DNA of 53,133 nucleotides from Oscillospiraceae bacterium. GTDB taxonomy: Bacteria > Bacillota > Clostridia > Oscillospirales > Oscillospiraceae. Positions 16,931 to 26,000 of this stretch are shown in pieces. Within the stretch, counting starts at the first letter, position 1, and each line of letters opens with the position of its first letter. The position numbers and the translations under genes were made by a program. Below the pieces are notes generated by a model, which was given only the letters and a program-made list of their open reading frames with translations, ran no database searches and had not been told where the DNA came from. The stretch covers positions 1-53,133 of the forward strand of contig CAJTEA010000016.1 of NCBI GenBank assembly GCA_910575265.1. The letters run 5' to 3'.

Positions 16931-18127
16931 CTACGCCTGACCAGCTTTTTTCAAAGCATCTCTGAAAATTTGGCTGGCCCGTTTCATACTTTCCTGGTCT
17001 GCGTGGGTGTACATACGGAGGGTGACTGCCTTGTCGCTGTGTCCCAGCTTCTCCGATACGCTGGCGACGTCGGCGCCATTGGTAATGGCGATACTGGCGA
17101 ACGTGTGACGCAATTTGTGAGGATGGAGACCGGGCACATCATACTTCTTGGAGAACTTCTGCATATATCTGGCCGGGGACTGAGGGTGCATCGGCTCCGG
17201 GCTGTTCTGCTGAGTAAAGACATAGGCGCTGATGGCGTGGCCCATTTGTTCCAGTCTGAGTTGCTGAAGTAGGTCAATGATCTCCGGGTCAACGTCGATT
17301 GTCCTCACTTTACCGTTCTTGGGGGTGTCCAGATAGATGCCTTTCTGTGGCGTATAGCAGAGGTTCCCGCGAATCATGATCGTTCCGGCCTTGGCGTCGA
17401 TGTCTTTCCACTGCAACCCACAGCACTCGCCCCGGCGGATGCCTGTGTCGATCAGCAGACGCAGCAGGACACGCCATTTCAGCGGCTCATGCTCCAAAGC
17501 GGCAAAAATACGCTGGACCTCCTCAGTCGTGTAGGCCTCCACGTCCTTGTCTTTGATTTCACCCTTGCGCGGCTTGGGCCGCTCTACCTTGTCCATGGGA
17601 TTGACAGAGACGACATCGGCCATATAGGCCATCTTAAACAGGCTGTGCAGGATGGTGTAGACCTTGACACAGGTGGCGTGGGCCTTGCCTGCAGACTGCA
17701 TGGACAGCAGCAGGGTGGAAATGTTGGCTGAGGTGATGTCGGGCATCTTCAAATAGCCCAGGGCGGGATATATCCAGTGGTTGAGACTGCCCTGGTAGGC
17801 GCACCGACCATTTTCGCTCATAGTGACGCCTTTGGCAGGCATGAAGACTATCTCACCGTACTGGCGCAGCGTCTGAACTTTTGCGGCCTCCCGTTTCTGC
17901 TGGAGGTCGCTTTCTTTTTGCTCTGCTCGGCTAACGACCTCACCTTCTCGGCAGCGGCGCTCAAACTCCGCAGCCTCTTTTGCCAGGGCTCGCTCAACAG
18001 CTTTCTGGCTCCAGCCCTCCGGAGGATACCAGCGAGTGGTCAGGTAGGACTTGCCACGTCCACGGCTGACCCGAATCTCATAGAAGGTTTGCCCATCTTT
18101 GGTTGCTCGTTTTCTGGTTGATGCCAT
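16931..18127 (-). CDS. int: tyrosine integrase of the tRNA-Thr element
   Basis: 398 aa, complete. An N-terminal AP2-like arm domain (1-45, TFYEIRVSRGRGKSYLTTRWYPP) is followed by a charged coiled linker (45-85), a core-binding domain (88-190) and a catalytic domain with Arg in TGIRRGEC (about 232), HKLRHTF (about 338), GH in KLGHSD and Tyr in RMYTHADQ (about 372). ATG follows AAAGGACTATT, 14 bp after the XRE repressor stop, so repressor and integrase share a transcript. The adjacent tRNA-Thr fragment is its likely attachment core. All catalytic residues are intact. Confidence 0.93.
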   Translation of the reverse strand: MASTRKRATKDGQTFYEIRVSRGRGKSYLTTRWYPPEGWSQKAVERALAKEAAEFERRCREGEVVSRAEQKESDLQQKREAAKVQTLRQYGEIVFMPAKGVTMSENGRCAYQGSLNHWIYPALGYLKMPDITSANISTLLLSMQSAGKAHATCVKVYTILHSLFKMAYMADVVSVNPMDKVERPKPRKGEIKDKDVEAYTTEEVQRIFAALEHEPLKWRVLLRLLIDTGIRRGECCGLQWKDIDAKAGTIMIRGNLCYTPQKGIYLDTPKNGKVRTIDVDPEIIDLLQQLRLEQMGHAISAYVFTQQNSPEPMHPQSPARYMQKFSKKYDVPGLHPHKLRHTFASIAITNGADVASVSEKLGHSDKAVTLRMYTHADQESMKRASQIFRDALKKAGQA

Positions 18128-18141
18128 AATAGTCCTTTCTT

Positions 18142-18684
18142 TTATTCGCGTTGGTAAGGGTGCTCAATAGAGGTTCCGCGTTTTTTCTGGTCCTGTGCAT
18201 CCAGAAATTCCCCGTAGGACACCAATTTTTCCTGGGTCTTGGTATCAAGGGAGGCTACCAATTCACTTAAAATCCGCATAGTGCGCATCTTGGAGCCCAG
18301 ATCGGCCAGGTTGATATGGTAGAGCGTCAGGAGCAGGGAGCGGAAATTGGACTCCAGTTGGCCGCCGTGTGTGGGAGCCTTGAATAAGATATATTTCTGA
18401 TTCTTGCCCTCAACAGAAATTCCGTCTGTAATCAGCGGCAAAACTTCGCTCATTTTGTCCTGACGCTCCGCCTCACTGACCAGCAGGCCGCTCCAGCCCA
18501 TCAGCTCATCGGGGATGGTATCCAGCGCGTCAGCTAAAGGTTTCAGCAGACTGGCCGGCATTTCAATAGTGTCGCTTTCGTAGCGGTAGATGGTGGCGCG
18601 GTTCTTGCCCAGCTTGGCAGCCAGATCATCCACCGACATACCAAGCTGCTTGCGGCGGGTGCGGATTCTTTCTCCAGTGGTCAT
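18142..18684 (-). CDS. XRE-family repressor of the integrative module
   Basis: 180 aa. Residues 4-60 are a lambda-repressor-like HTH (GERIRTRRKQLGMSVDDLAAKLGKNRATIYRYESD). The C-terminal 110 aa are helical with no protease motif, so it is not a LexA-like self-cleaving repressor. Start at 18684 is set by AGGAGGGAACACC. It is transcribed from a -10/-35 pair whose -35 overlaps AAGCAATATG; the same word recurs by the opposing promoter, so the protein probably represses both. The integrase follows it in the same operon. Confidence 0.87.
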   Translation of the reverse strand: MTTGERIRTRRKQLGMSVDDLAAKLGKNRATIYRYESDTIEMPASLLKPLADALDTIPDELMGWSGLLVSEAERQDKMSEVLPLITDGISVEGKNQKYILFKAPTHGGQLESNFRSLLLTLYHINLADLGSKMRTMRILSELVASLDTKTQEKLVSYGEFLDAQDQKKRGTSIEHPYQRE

Positions 18685-18715
18685 GGTGTTCCCTCCTGTT
18701 TTGTAATAGGGCCTC

Positions 18716-18744
18716 ATTATACCACGAGCGTTGCAAAAAAGCAA
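18716..18744 (-). promoter_or_regulatory. repressor-integrase promoter
   Basis: Minus strand: -35 TTGCTT (18739-18744), 17-nt spacer, -10 TATAAT (18716-18721). The -35 overlaps an AAGCAATATG word, consistent with autoregulation. Confidence 0.75.
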
Positions 18745-18874
18745 TATGTAATTTCGTCAAAATAAAATAATTTCAAATATAGCAAAATAAGTATTGACAG
18801 CAACACAATGCAGGTGTATGATTTGAGCATCGCATATAAGCAATATGAACACACGGAGCGGATATGCAATATCA
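18739..18874. promoter_or_regulatory. candidate operators with core GCAATAT
   Basis: AAGCAATATG occurs at 18739-18748 and 18838-18847; the second is part of the palindrome CATAT-AAGCA-ATATG (18833-18847). A third symmetric site, GATAT-GCA-ATATC, is at 18861-18873. They bracket both divergent promoters and are the likely binding sites of the XRE repressor. Confidence 0.65.
18794..18822 (+). promoter_or_regulatory. rightward promoter for the excisionase-like genes
   Basis: Plus strand: -35 TTGACA (18794-18799), 17-nt spacer, -10 TATGAT (18817-18822). Candidate operators start 11 bp downstream of the -10. Confidence 0.8.
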
Positions 18875-18892
18875 AAAGAGGAGGTGATGCCT

Positions 18893-19066
18893 ATGATTCC
18901 ATTCCAGAAAATCGCGGGGGCCTGCAAGACCACAGGGCTGTCTCGGTATTTTCTGCGGCAGGGATGTAAGAACGGTACGATACCGCACATCAAGAGCGGC
19001 GGCGTGTACTACATCAACGTCCAGGCACTGCTGGAGCAGTTAGGCCAGAAGGAACAGGCCGATTGA
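18893..19066 (+). CDS. excisionase-like HTH protein
   Basis: 57 aa: MIPFQKIAGACKTTGLSRYFLRQGCKNGTIPHIKSGGVYYINVQALLEQL. This is the compact HTH_17/excisionase fold, with a recognition helix at LSRYFLRQGCKNG and a wing at GVYYINVQAL. AGAGGAGGTG ends 6 nt before ATG 18893, which is why the in-frame ATG at 18887 is not used as start. It is the first gene under the rightward promoter opposing the repressor, the usual place of a recombination directionality factor. Confidence 0.75.
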   Translation: MIPFQKIAGACKTTGLSRYFLRQGCKNGTIPHIKSGGVYYINVQALLEQLGQKEQAD

Positions 19067-19107
19067 ACATCGACAAAAATACCGCGCTACGCGGAGAAAG
19101 GAGGTAA

Positions 19108-19344
19108 ATGCCTGTGGATAATAAAGCGACAAACAAGCTGCGGCGGGAGTATCCCAACTTTACGCCCCTAAAAGTGGCCTCGGAGCTGTTGGGGGTCTCA
19201 CCCCGCCAGCTGTCCAAGCTGGTGGCAGAGGGCCGGGAGCCGTTCTGTCTGCTGGGTGCCAACATTGGAACCCGGCAGCGATATATCCGCATCTATACGG
19301 AACGGCTGATTGCGTATCTCAACGGCAACTCTCTGGAGGACTAA
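19108..19344 (+). CDS. second small HTH protein
   Basis: 78 aa with a MerR/excisionase-like helix-turn-helix: TPLKVASELLGVSPRQLSKLVAEGREPFCLLGANIGTRQRYIRIYTERLIAYL. AAAGGAGG lies only 3 nt before ATG 19108 but 9 nt before GTG 19114, so the GTG (two residues shorter) may be the true start. It lies 41 bp after the excisionase-like gene in the same rightward operon and may be a regulator of excision or transfer. Confidence 0.7.
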   Translation: MPVDNKATNKLRREYPNFTPLKVASELLGVSPRQLSKLVAEGREPFCLLGANIGTRQRYIRIYTERLIAYLNGNSLED

Positions 19345-19472
19345 GCGAATGCTTTGGTGATTGGGGGGGTGATTGTTTTCCGTGAAAGCAGTCACAAAAT
19401 CGGGCGGCAGGTCAACAGCTTTGAGAGAAGCCGCTGGCCTGACCGCCCAAGATTTTTATTTGGAGGAATCAA

Positions 19473-20558
19473 ATGCGATTACACAACAACCAATTAAAGC
19501 TGATCCGCCACCTGGCCCGGTTTAATCTCCTGGATTATTCCAGCTGTCTGCACATGTTGGATGAAACAGGAACCGGGGATCAGGTGGCGCTATCCTATGT
19601 GTTCCGGCCTCTGACAAAGAACAAGTGCCTCACCAAACGCAAAGACGGAAGTGTGGCAATTTTGGCAAAGGGTAGAGCGCTATTCCCTGATATCAAACCG
19701 CTGATTTCAGCGGGAGGCGGAGCGCAATCCGTCCAGCGCATGATAGAGGTTTCCCACATGGCGGCGCTCATGGAGGAACACGGTATCCCCACTGTTGCGG
19801 AAGTGCCGAAGTCTTCAACGCCGGTGTTTATCCCCTCGGCGTGCTGGAGAAACATCGCGCCGGGTATCCTCTCGACTACCCGCTTTACCGGGATGGTGCT
19901 GGCAGGAGAAGAGAAGTTGGCCGTCTATGATATAGGAGATGGAAGTATGGAGTGGCAAGTACGGGCGGAGGGGTCGCTGTTCTACACGAAATACGGCAGC
20001 TATGAGACGAAAGCCACTGGAATGATCTTGATATGTCAGGACGGAAAATGGAATAAGGTTGCAAGGAATATCATCCGTCAGACCATGTGGAGTCGGCGGC
20101 AACTCCTCTCTGATATTTGTTTGGAACGCAATAAGCCTACCTGTTGGTCCCGTTCACCTATCAAGTTGCGGGCGCAGTATGAGCATGTCTATCTGACTAC
20201 ACCGAAATGGTTTTGTACAGATATACAGACCATATTGGCTGCGGAGAACGAGGTATGTACGCAAAGCAAGAATGGAACCAGATTACATGACCCGGCCCAA
20301 GGCGACTATGAAAAGTGGCCCTACCGTTTTTTTGTCAACCCGGCGACAGACCTGCTGAAGTATGTCTATTTCTTCTCAGCAGTAAAAGGACTGATAAAGC
20401 TGCTTGAAAGCGATATGCCCGCACCGCCGCAGGTTCGATATGCGATTTGCTATCGGAAACTGGATAGACCGATTCTGCGAATGTATCCGGATATTTTTGA
20501 GTTGGAGGGATTGCAATTTTATGAATATCAGTCTGAAGAGAACGATAGCCCAACTTGA
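19473..20558 (+). CDS. element protein with N-terminal winged-helix
   Basis: 361 aa, starts 6 nt after a TTGGAGGAA ribosome site. Residues 5-75 (NNQLKLIRHLARFNLLDYSSCLHML..., VFRPLTKNKCLTKRKDGSVAILAKG) are a winged-helix, as in replication-relaxation-like ICE proteins. Residues 85-330 are mixed alpha/beta without a motif I can name, including VYDIGDGSMEWQVRAEGSLFYTK. Its end overlaps the next gene by 38 bp. A role in element DNA processing is suggested only by its neighbours. Confidence 0.65.
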   Translation: MRLHNNQLKLIRHLARFNLLDYSSCLHMLDETGTGDQVALSYVFRPLTKNKCLTKRKDGSVAILAKGRALFPDIKPLISAGGGAQSVQRMIEVSHMAALMEEHGIPTVAEVPKSSTPVFIPSACWRNIAPGILSTTRFTGMVLAGEEKLAVYDIGDGSMEWQVRAEGSLFYTKYGSYETKATGMILICQDGKWNKVARNIIRQTMWSRRQLLSDICLERNKPTCWSRSPIKLRAQYEHVYLTTPKWFCTDIQTILAAENEVCTQSKNGTRLHDPAQGDYEKWPYRFFVNPATDLLKYVYFFSAVKGLIKLLESDMPAPPQVRYAICYRKLDRPILRMYPDIFELEGLQFYEYQSEENDSPT

Positions 20559-21108
20559 CCGCTGTTTACAGGGCGGCGGCGAAACCGATATTGCACGACT
20601 GCACAGGATGTACGATTTAACACTTTGTCTGCAAAGTCAGTTGCTGTCGGTGATCTACGATATGGGAACTTTCGGTGGCACGGGGCCAAAAGAGTGCCTT
20701 GCCCAGAGGCAGAGCTGCGGCAGAAACAGCGGGACATCCATTACGCTGACCATAAACGAGCCGCTGCCCTCTATGAAAAGAATGACCGAGGCAATTGAGG
20801 AGCACTGGAAAGCCATGCTCCATGCAGCCATTGAGGAGGCAGCCCGGCAGAAGCCTCTCCCCTATTTTGATAAGGCGATGGTTGAAATCGAGATCGTTAC
20901 TCCAAGGGGGAGCGACAATGCTAGGTTGTGGGATACCTCCAACCGGGCTATCAATGTGATCATCAACAACCTGAAGGGTATCTTTTTTGAGGACGACAAC
21001 ATGGAACATATGGCCTTTTCGGTGGTTGGAAAGTGGGGAGAAAAAGGTGTCACAATAATCCGTATTTTGGACTTTGACAAATCACGGCAAATCAGAAGCA
21101 TCACATGA
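20521..21108 (+). CDS. possible RusA-like nuclease of the element
   Basis: 195 aa. The C-terminal half reads KAMVEIEIVTPRGSDNARLWDTSNRAINVIINNLKGIFFEDDNMEHM...GVTIIRI. RusA-type Holliday junction resolvases share a D-x-x-N helix, a LxG-x2-x-DD turn and a final basic/beta strand. Here D-T-S-N and FEDD fit that pattern, but the usual catalytic Lys after the first Asp is not obvious. ATG at 20521 has GGAGG 12 nt upstream and lies inside the end of the preceding gene, implying coupling. The N-terminal 90 aa are helical and unrecognised. It could equally be an unrelated alpha/beta protein. Confidence 0.5.
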   Translation: MNISLKRTIAQLDRCLQGGGETDIARLHRMYDLTLCLQSQLLSVIYDMGTFGGTGPKECLAQRQSCGRNSGTSITLTINEPLPSMKRMTEAIEEHWKAMLHAAIEEAARQKPLPYFDKAMVEIEIVTPRGSDNARLWDTSNRAINVIINNLKGIFFEDDNMEHMAFSVVGKWGEKGVTIIRILDFDKSRQIRSIT

Positions 21109-21248
21109 ACGCTAATTTTTGGGTAAAGCTATGAGGTTTGAAAAATGCCATGGTGAATGGGACGACGTACAAAATATATAGTTACTTTGGACTTCAATCG
21201 GCTATTATATGCCGTAAATAGTGAGTAAAACTTGTCATAAAAAGATGG

Positions 21249-21360
21249 GCGCAGAGAGGGGTTCTGCGAGGAGTGTCTGCCTGGGCAGACGTGACGAGCA
21301 GAACAGGTGAAAGGGCGGAAAGAGGGCTTGTGTCGACTTCGACGCAAGCCCTCTTTCCGC
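21249..21360 (+). ncRNA. candidate structured RNA ending in a long hairpin
   Basis: Nested helices GTTCTGC (21261) / GCAGAAC (21298) enclose GTCTGC-CTGG-GCAGAC (21275-21290). After a short linker comes GCGGAAAGAGGGCTTG (21315-21330) / CAAGCCCTCTTTCCGC (21345-21360), a 16-bp perfect stem with a second GTCGA/TCGAC helix at its tip, followed by a T-rich tract. It fills a 454-bp gap without a credible gene (21109-21562). The strand is guessed from the T-rich 3' side. I do not recognise the family; it might instead be a repeat or a terminator cluster. Confidence 0.45.
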
Positions 21361-21562
21361 TCCAACAATTTTATCTTATTTTTATTATGGTACTCCCATA
21401 TCGGTGTTTCATCAGTCAGTTCAGTTTGTTTTTTCTCCAATTCAAATTCGCAAATTTTACACGCCCTATGATGAGGACCGGTTCTGCCAAAAGTCCTCGC
21501 TAATGACTTGACAGCCGATATCGGCCGGTCTTAGCATCAAATTTGAAAAGGAGAAATCAAAC

Positions 21563-21940
21563 ATGAACGGCTTGAAAGCCAAAGGAAAAACCATCGGGGA
21601 GGTGGAAAAGCTTACAGGTATTCCCAAGAGAGAACTCAAATATTTCATTGAACAGAGACTGCTCCAGCCCTCGCAGAAGTCAGAGAGCGGCTATTGGCTG
21701 TACAGCGGCGAGGACATTAAGAGAGCACGGCTGGCCGCTCTGTGCCGGGAGCTGGACATCCCTGTCAGGGCTATCCGTGTTATCCTCGCTGACCCATCCC
21801 GCCATTGGCAGCAGGAATTAGAACGGCAAATTATCCGACTGACAGACAGGGCAGTCCGCACCGAAGCTCAGCTTGCCCATGCGGAGGCCCTGCGCCTCAA
21901 CTGGAAGACGGAAGAATGGGCAAGCCTGATAAGTCTGTGA
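21563..21940 (+). CDS. MerR-family transcriptional regulator
   Basis: 125 aa. Residues 8-75 are a MerR winged-helix (KTIGEVEKLTGIPKRELKYFIEQRLLQPSQKSESGYWLYSGEDIKRARLAALCRELDIPVRAIRVIL). A dimerising coiled coil (85-115) follows with no effector domain. ATG follows AAAAGGAGAAATCAAAC. It lies 41 bp upstream of the lipoprotein gene on the same strand and could regulate it. No ligand-binding Cys or large C-terminal domain is present. Confidence 0.82.
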   Translation: MNGLKAKGKTIGEVEKLTGIPKRELKYFIEQRLLQPSQKSESGYWLYSGEDIKRARLAALCRELDIPVRAIRVILADPSRHWQQELERQIIRLTDRAVRTEAQLAHAEALRLNWKTEEWASLISL

Positions 21941-21981
21941 TCCACACAACACTTTATCAAAAGAAAATTGGAGGTAGCATT

Positions 21982-23035
21982 ATGAAAAAGAGACTCGCAA
22001 TGTCGCTGGCAGCGGTTATGCTGCTCCTCTCCGCCTGCGGCGGAACCCCGTCCAGCGGACAGTCCTCGTCTGTATCCTCCTCAGAACAGACAGACACATC
22101 TGTCTCCAGTCCGGCCCCCGCTCAGTCTGCCGGCGGCAGCGTTGTCCAGTTCGACCCCACCGCCCACCATAGAGGAGACAGTGCTGGTGGATGAGAGCGA
22201 TATCAAGATCACCGCCACAGGCCTCAAATATACGGCCTACGACGTGAAGCTGAGCTTGGCCATTGAAAACAACAGCAGTCAGGACCTGTCTTTCTGCAGC
22301 GGTACTCTGGGCTACAACTGCAACTCGGTCAACGGCTACATGGTGGATGACGGATATCTGAACGCTGACATAGCGGCAGGTAAGAAATCCAACGAGACTG
22401 TCAGCTTCAGTGTGGACGAGCTCACTCTCCTGGGATTCAGCGATATTGCGGATATCGAATTGGGCTTCAGCATCACCGACGCCAAATATAAGGACTATCT
22501 GCTGACTGGCCCCCGGCAGTTGAAGACCTCTATCGCTGACGGCTACAGCTATGAGACCGACACCTACCGTCAGGCCATTACAAACAATGTCCTGGACGGC
22601 ACATTTGGATTTACCTTGAATCATGATTCCGAGGAAGTGGTGTTTGACCAAAAAGGCATCCGTGTGGTCTCGCAAACTCTGGTCACCAACTCCAGCGAAG
22701 AGCAGGTCCTGCTTGTGGAAGTGGAAAACACTGCCTCTGACATGGTCTACATGTCTGTGGGGAATGTGTCTATGAATGGCTTGGGCGTTCAGAGCGGCAC
22801 TTGGTCCACCGACTGGATCAGCGCGGAAAAGCGCCGGATCATCACCATGAATCTGTCCAATATGCTGGATGGCTCCTACCGGACCGCTTTTGGACTGGAG
22901 AACATCGGCCAGATTACATATACCCTTGAACCGAAAGGGTCCCCCCCGCACAAGGACAACAACAAAATAATCGTTCAGAGCACTGCAAGAGGGCGGCAAC
23001 CGATATATCTTCGGTTGCCGCCCTCTTGTACTTAA
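21982..23035 (+). pseudogene. lipoprotein gene with a frameshift
   Basis: The first frame (21982-22194) gives a lipoprotein signal peptide: MKKRLAMSLAAVMLLLSAC with lipobox LSAC, then a Ser/Thr/Gln-rich linker. The conserved body continues in the next frame from about 22142 (TPPPTIEETVLVDESDIKITATGLKYTAY...), implying one extra base in the C-rich stretch 22140-22175. The body is about 250 aa, beta-rich, with two repeats resembling each other (KLSLAIENNSSQDLSF and QVLLVEVENTASDMVYMS). A run of seven C at 22942-22948 may hide a second slip, since another frame stops just before the terminator hairpin. It is a surface-anchored protein of unknown function, or simply a sequencing error. Confidence 0.7.
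22987..23027. terminator. hairpin between convergent genes
   Basis: A perfect 17-bp stem AAGAGGGCGGCAACCGA / TCGGTTGCCGCCCTCTT with a 7-nt loop. It separates the lipoprotein gene (plus) from the Res gene (minus). There is no strong T run on either side, so it may act as a bidirectional or factor-assisted terminator. Confidence 0.7.
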
Positions 23036-23051
23036 AATATGATATTTAACT

Positions 23052-26000
23052 CTATATTTGCACTTTAAACTCGCTCCAGTTTTTCACCGCCTGCATCTCC
23101 ACGCCATTTTCCAGCGCCTCGAAGTGTTTTTTCCCGCAGCGGATTTTGAGCTGCTCTGGAGTGCGAAGGTCAAACAGATTGGTCGTTCCCTTGGTCTCCA
23201 AAATAAAATACAGCTTCTCCTCTCCGTTGCGAGTGAGATATACCGCCCAATCCGGGTTATAGGTACCGATGGGTGTTTCAATCTTAAACCGCTCCGGAAT
23301 TTTGAAAAACATCTTCACATCCGGATCCCGATCCAGCGCCAGGGCGAAAGGCTTCTCTATGGTGGTACTATCGTAGACGATGTAATCATAGACGCTGTGT
23401 TCTACCTTGACGGCGTTGCGGTCCAGGTTAGCCAGCAGCTCCGCCGAGTCGAAGATCTCCTGGACATAATATTCCTCGCCATCCAGTTTGAGATAGCGGA
23501 TACCGTCAATGGCCAAAGCGTGGCGGTTGTCCCGGATGATCTCCGACGCCTTTTCCAAAAACAGCTCCGGGTCATTAAGAAAGTCGCCGCACCGTCCGCT
23601 TTCCAACAGGATGCGGTTCACCGTGGCGGGGGTGAGCAGGGCGGCGTCGCTGAGGATGGTGATCAGGTCGGGCAACACCCGGTAGGCGTTGTCCACATCC
23701 GTGAACCGGGTCTCTCGTTCGGTGTGGGAGACACCTGCCTGCTCCAGGTGGATATCCGCTGTTTGGGAGACCAACCTCGTCTTTTGCAGCTTTGGCATCT
23801 CCCGCAGGGCTTTGACACACCGTTTCACCAGTTCCTCGGTGTCGATGCTGACCCGGTAGGTGGTCTTCTGTTTGATCTTCCCCCACAGCTCCAGAAACTC
23901 CGGTGAGAGCATCACCTGCTTGTTCAGGCACACCGTCACATCCCGGGAAGCGTCCCGCACCGGCGGCTTCCGGTCCGCATTGGCGATGATGGCCTCAAAG
24001 CGGCCCCGGGCGGCCTCGTACTTTTTCGGTAGCTCCAGCGTCCCCGCCTTCAGGGCGTTTTTCATGGTATCCTTGATCTTCCCAGTCGGGGTGATATAGT
24101 CCTTCTTTTGGAAGTGCTCCAACAGTTCCTGGGCATCGTCGTAGGAGATCGTCTTTTCCTCCACCACCGTAGCGGTGTAGACTGTACCAACGAGGGCCTG
24201 GGCTGTAACGGGCTCTTTCTGTTCTACTGCCGCCCGGACGGTTTCCCGCACTTCCTCCAATTCCGGGGGAAGCACAATCTCCTCCACCTTGGTGGCAGGA
24301 TGGACCTTGCCGCCCTCATCGATGGCCCCGGTGGTCTTGAGGGTCTCCACCACCCGCTGGGCCTGCTCCGCCGTGACCGTCCGCTCCTCCTGGCGCTTTT
24401 CCTCGTAGACCATGCCGGAAAAAAGGCTCAGGTTCAGGACCCCGAACTTTACGCCAGTTTCGTCCTCGATCTCCTGTTGCAGCGTGGCAGCAAACTCAGC
24501 AAAGCTCTCGTTGGCCATGACATGTAGGACGTTGATGTCCCGGTCCTCCACCCGTTCCCCCGCCTGGTTGACACACAGCCGCAGGCCGCGCCCCACCTTC
24601 TGGCGGCAGGTGAACGTGGATTTCTGCTCGATCAGCGTGCAGACCTGGAACACGTTTGGGTTGTCCCAGCCCTCTTTCAGCGCGGAGTGGGAGAAAATGA
24701 ACCGGAGGGGGCAGTCAAAACTCAGCAGCCACTCCTTGTCCCGCATGATGGTGTTATAGGTGTCGTCGTCCGCCTGGGTATCGCCTTTGGTATCCTTCAG
24801 GCGGCCTTTTTTGTCCTGGGAGAAGTAGCCGTTGTGCAGCTTGGACACGTCGGCGGAAAACCGCTCCCGGATGGGGGCATACTTCTCTTTGGCGATCAGC
24901 TCCCGGTAACAGTCCTCGAACATTTCGGCGTAGATTCCCGGCGTGCCGTCCTCGTGGCGGTATTTGTCCACCTTGTCGATGAAGAACAGGGACAGCACCT
25001 TGATGCCCCGCCCCATATAGCGCAGTTCCTTGTCCAGATGGGCCTCAACCGTTCGGCGGATCTGGGCCTTTTTCACCACGTTCTCGTCAATGTCCCCGAT
25101 GGCCTTGCCCAGCGCCACCTCCTGGGTGTTGCCGAACTCAATGTGCTCATAACCGGGGGTGCAGTCGATGCCTGCCACAGTGTAGCCCTCGTACAGCTCC
25201 CGCCCGCCGGACAGCAGGAACAGATCGTCCCCCGGTTTCAGCGTCACCGCTTTCCGGGTCACGGCGCCGGTTTTGCCTTTCACGTCCATCTCCACCTTGG
25301 CCCGGAAGCCCTTCTCGTTGAACACCGACAGCAGGCGCACATAGGGCTGGTTGAAGCCCCCGGACACCTGGTTGGAGGACACGGCGATCTGCTTCACTAG
25401 CCCCATTTGATAGGCGTCCACCGGGGTCAGGCGGTAGAGCAGGTTGATCTTCTCCCGGTGCGTGGCCGAGTAGCGCAGCACACACAGAGGATTCAGCGAC
25501 GCGATGGCCTCTTTGGCCTTGGGGGTGTTGTCCACGCTTTGGGGCTCATCGATGATGACAATGGGGTTGGTGTCCCGGATAAAGCCCATGGCCGTCTCGC
25601 CGTTCAGCTTGTCCTGGGCCTGGTTGATGATGTTCTCCGCCTTTTTGAAGGCGTCGATGTTGATGATCATCACCTCGATGTTGGCGCTGGCGGCAAACTG
25701 GCGCACGTCGGACAGCTTGGCGGAGTTGTAGATGAAATACCGGCAGGGCACGCTGTCGTATTGCAGGGCAAAGTGCTCCTGCGTGACCTGGAAGGACTTG
25801 TACACGCCCTCCCGGATGGCCACCGACGGCACTACCACGATGAACTTGGTGAAGCCGTACCGCCGGTTCAGCTCGAAGATGGTCTTGGTGTAGACGTAGG
25901 TTTTCCCGGTGCCCGTCTCCATCTCCACGCAGAACTGCCGGGAGGCGGCGCTGTCCGTCATGGGCAGGAGGTTCCGCTTCTGGACGGCCCGCATATTGGC

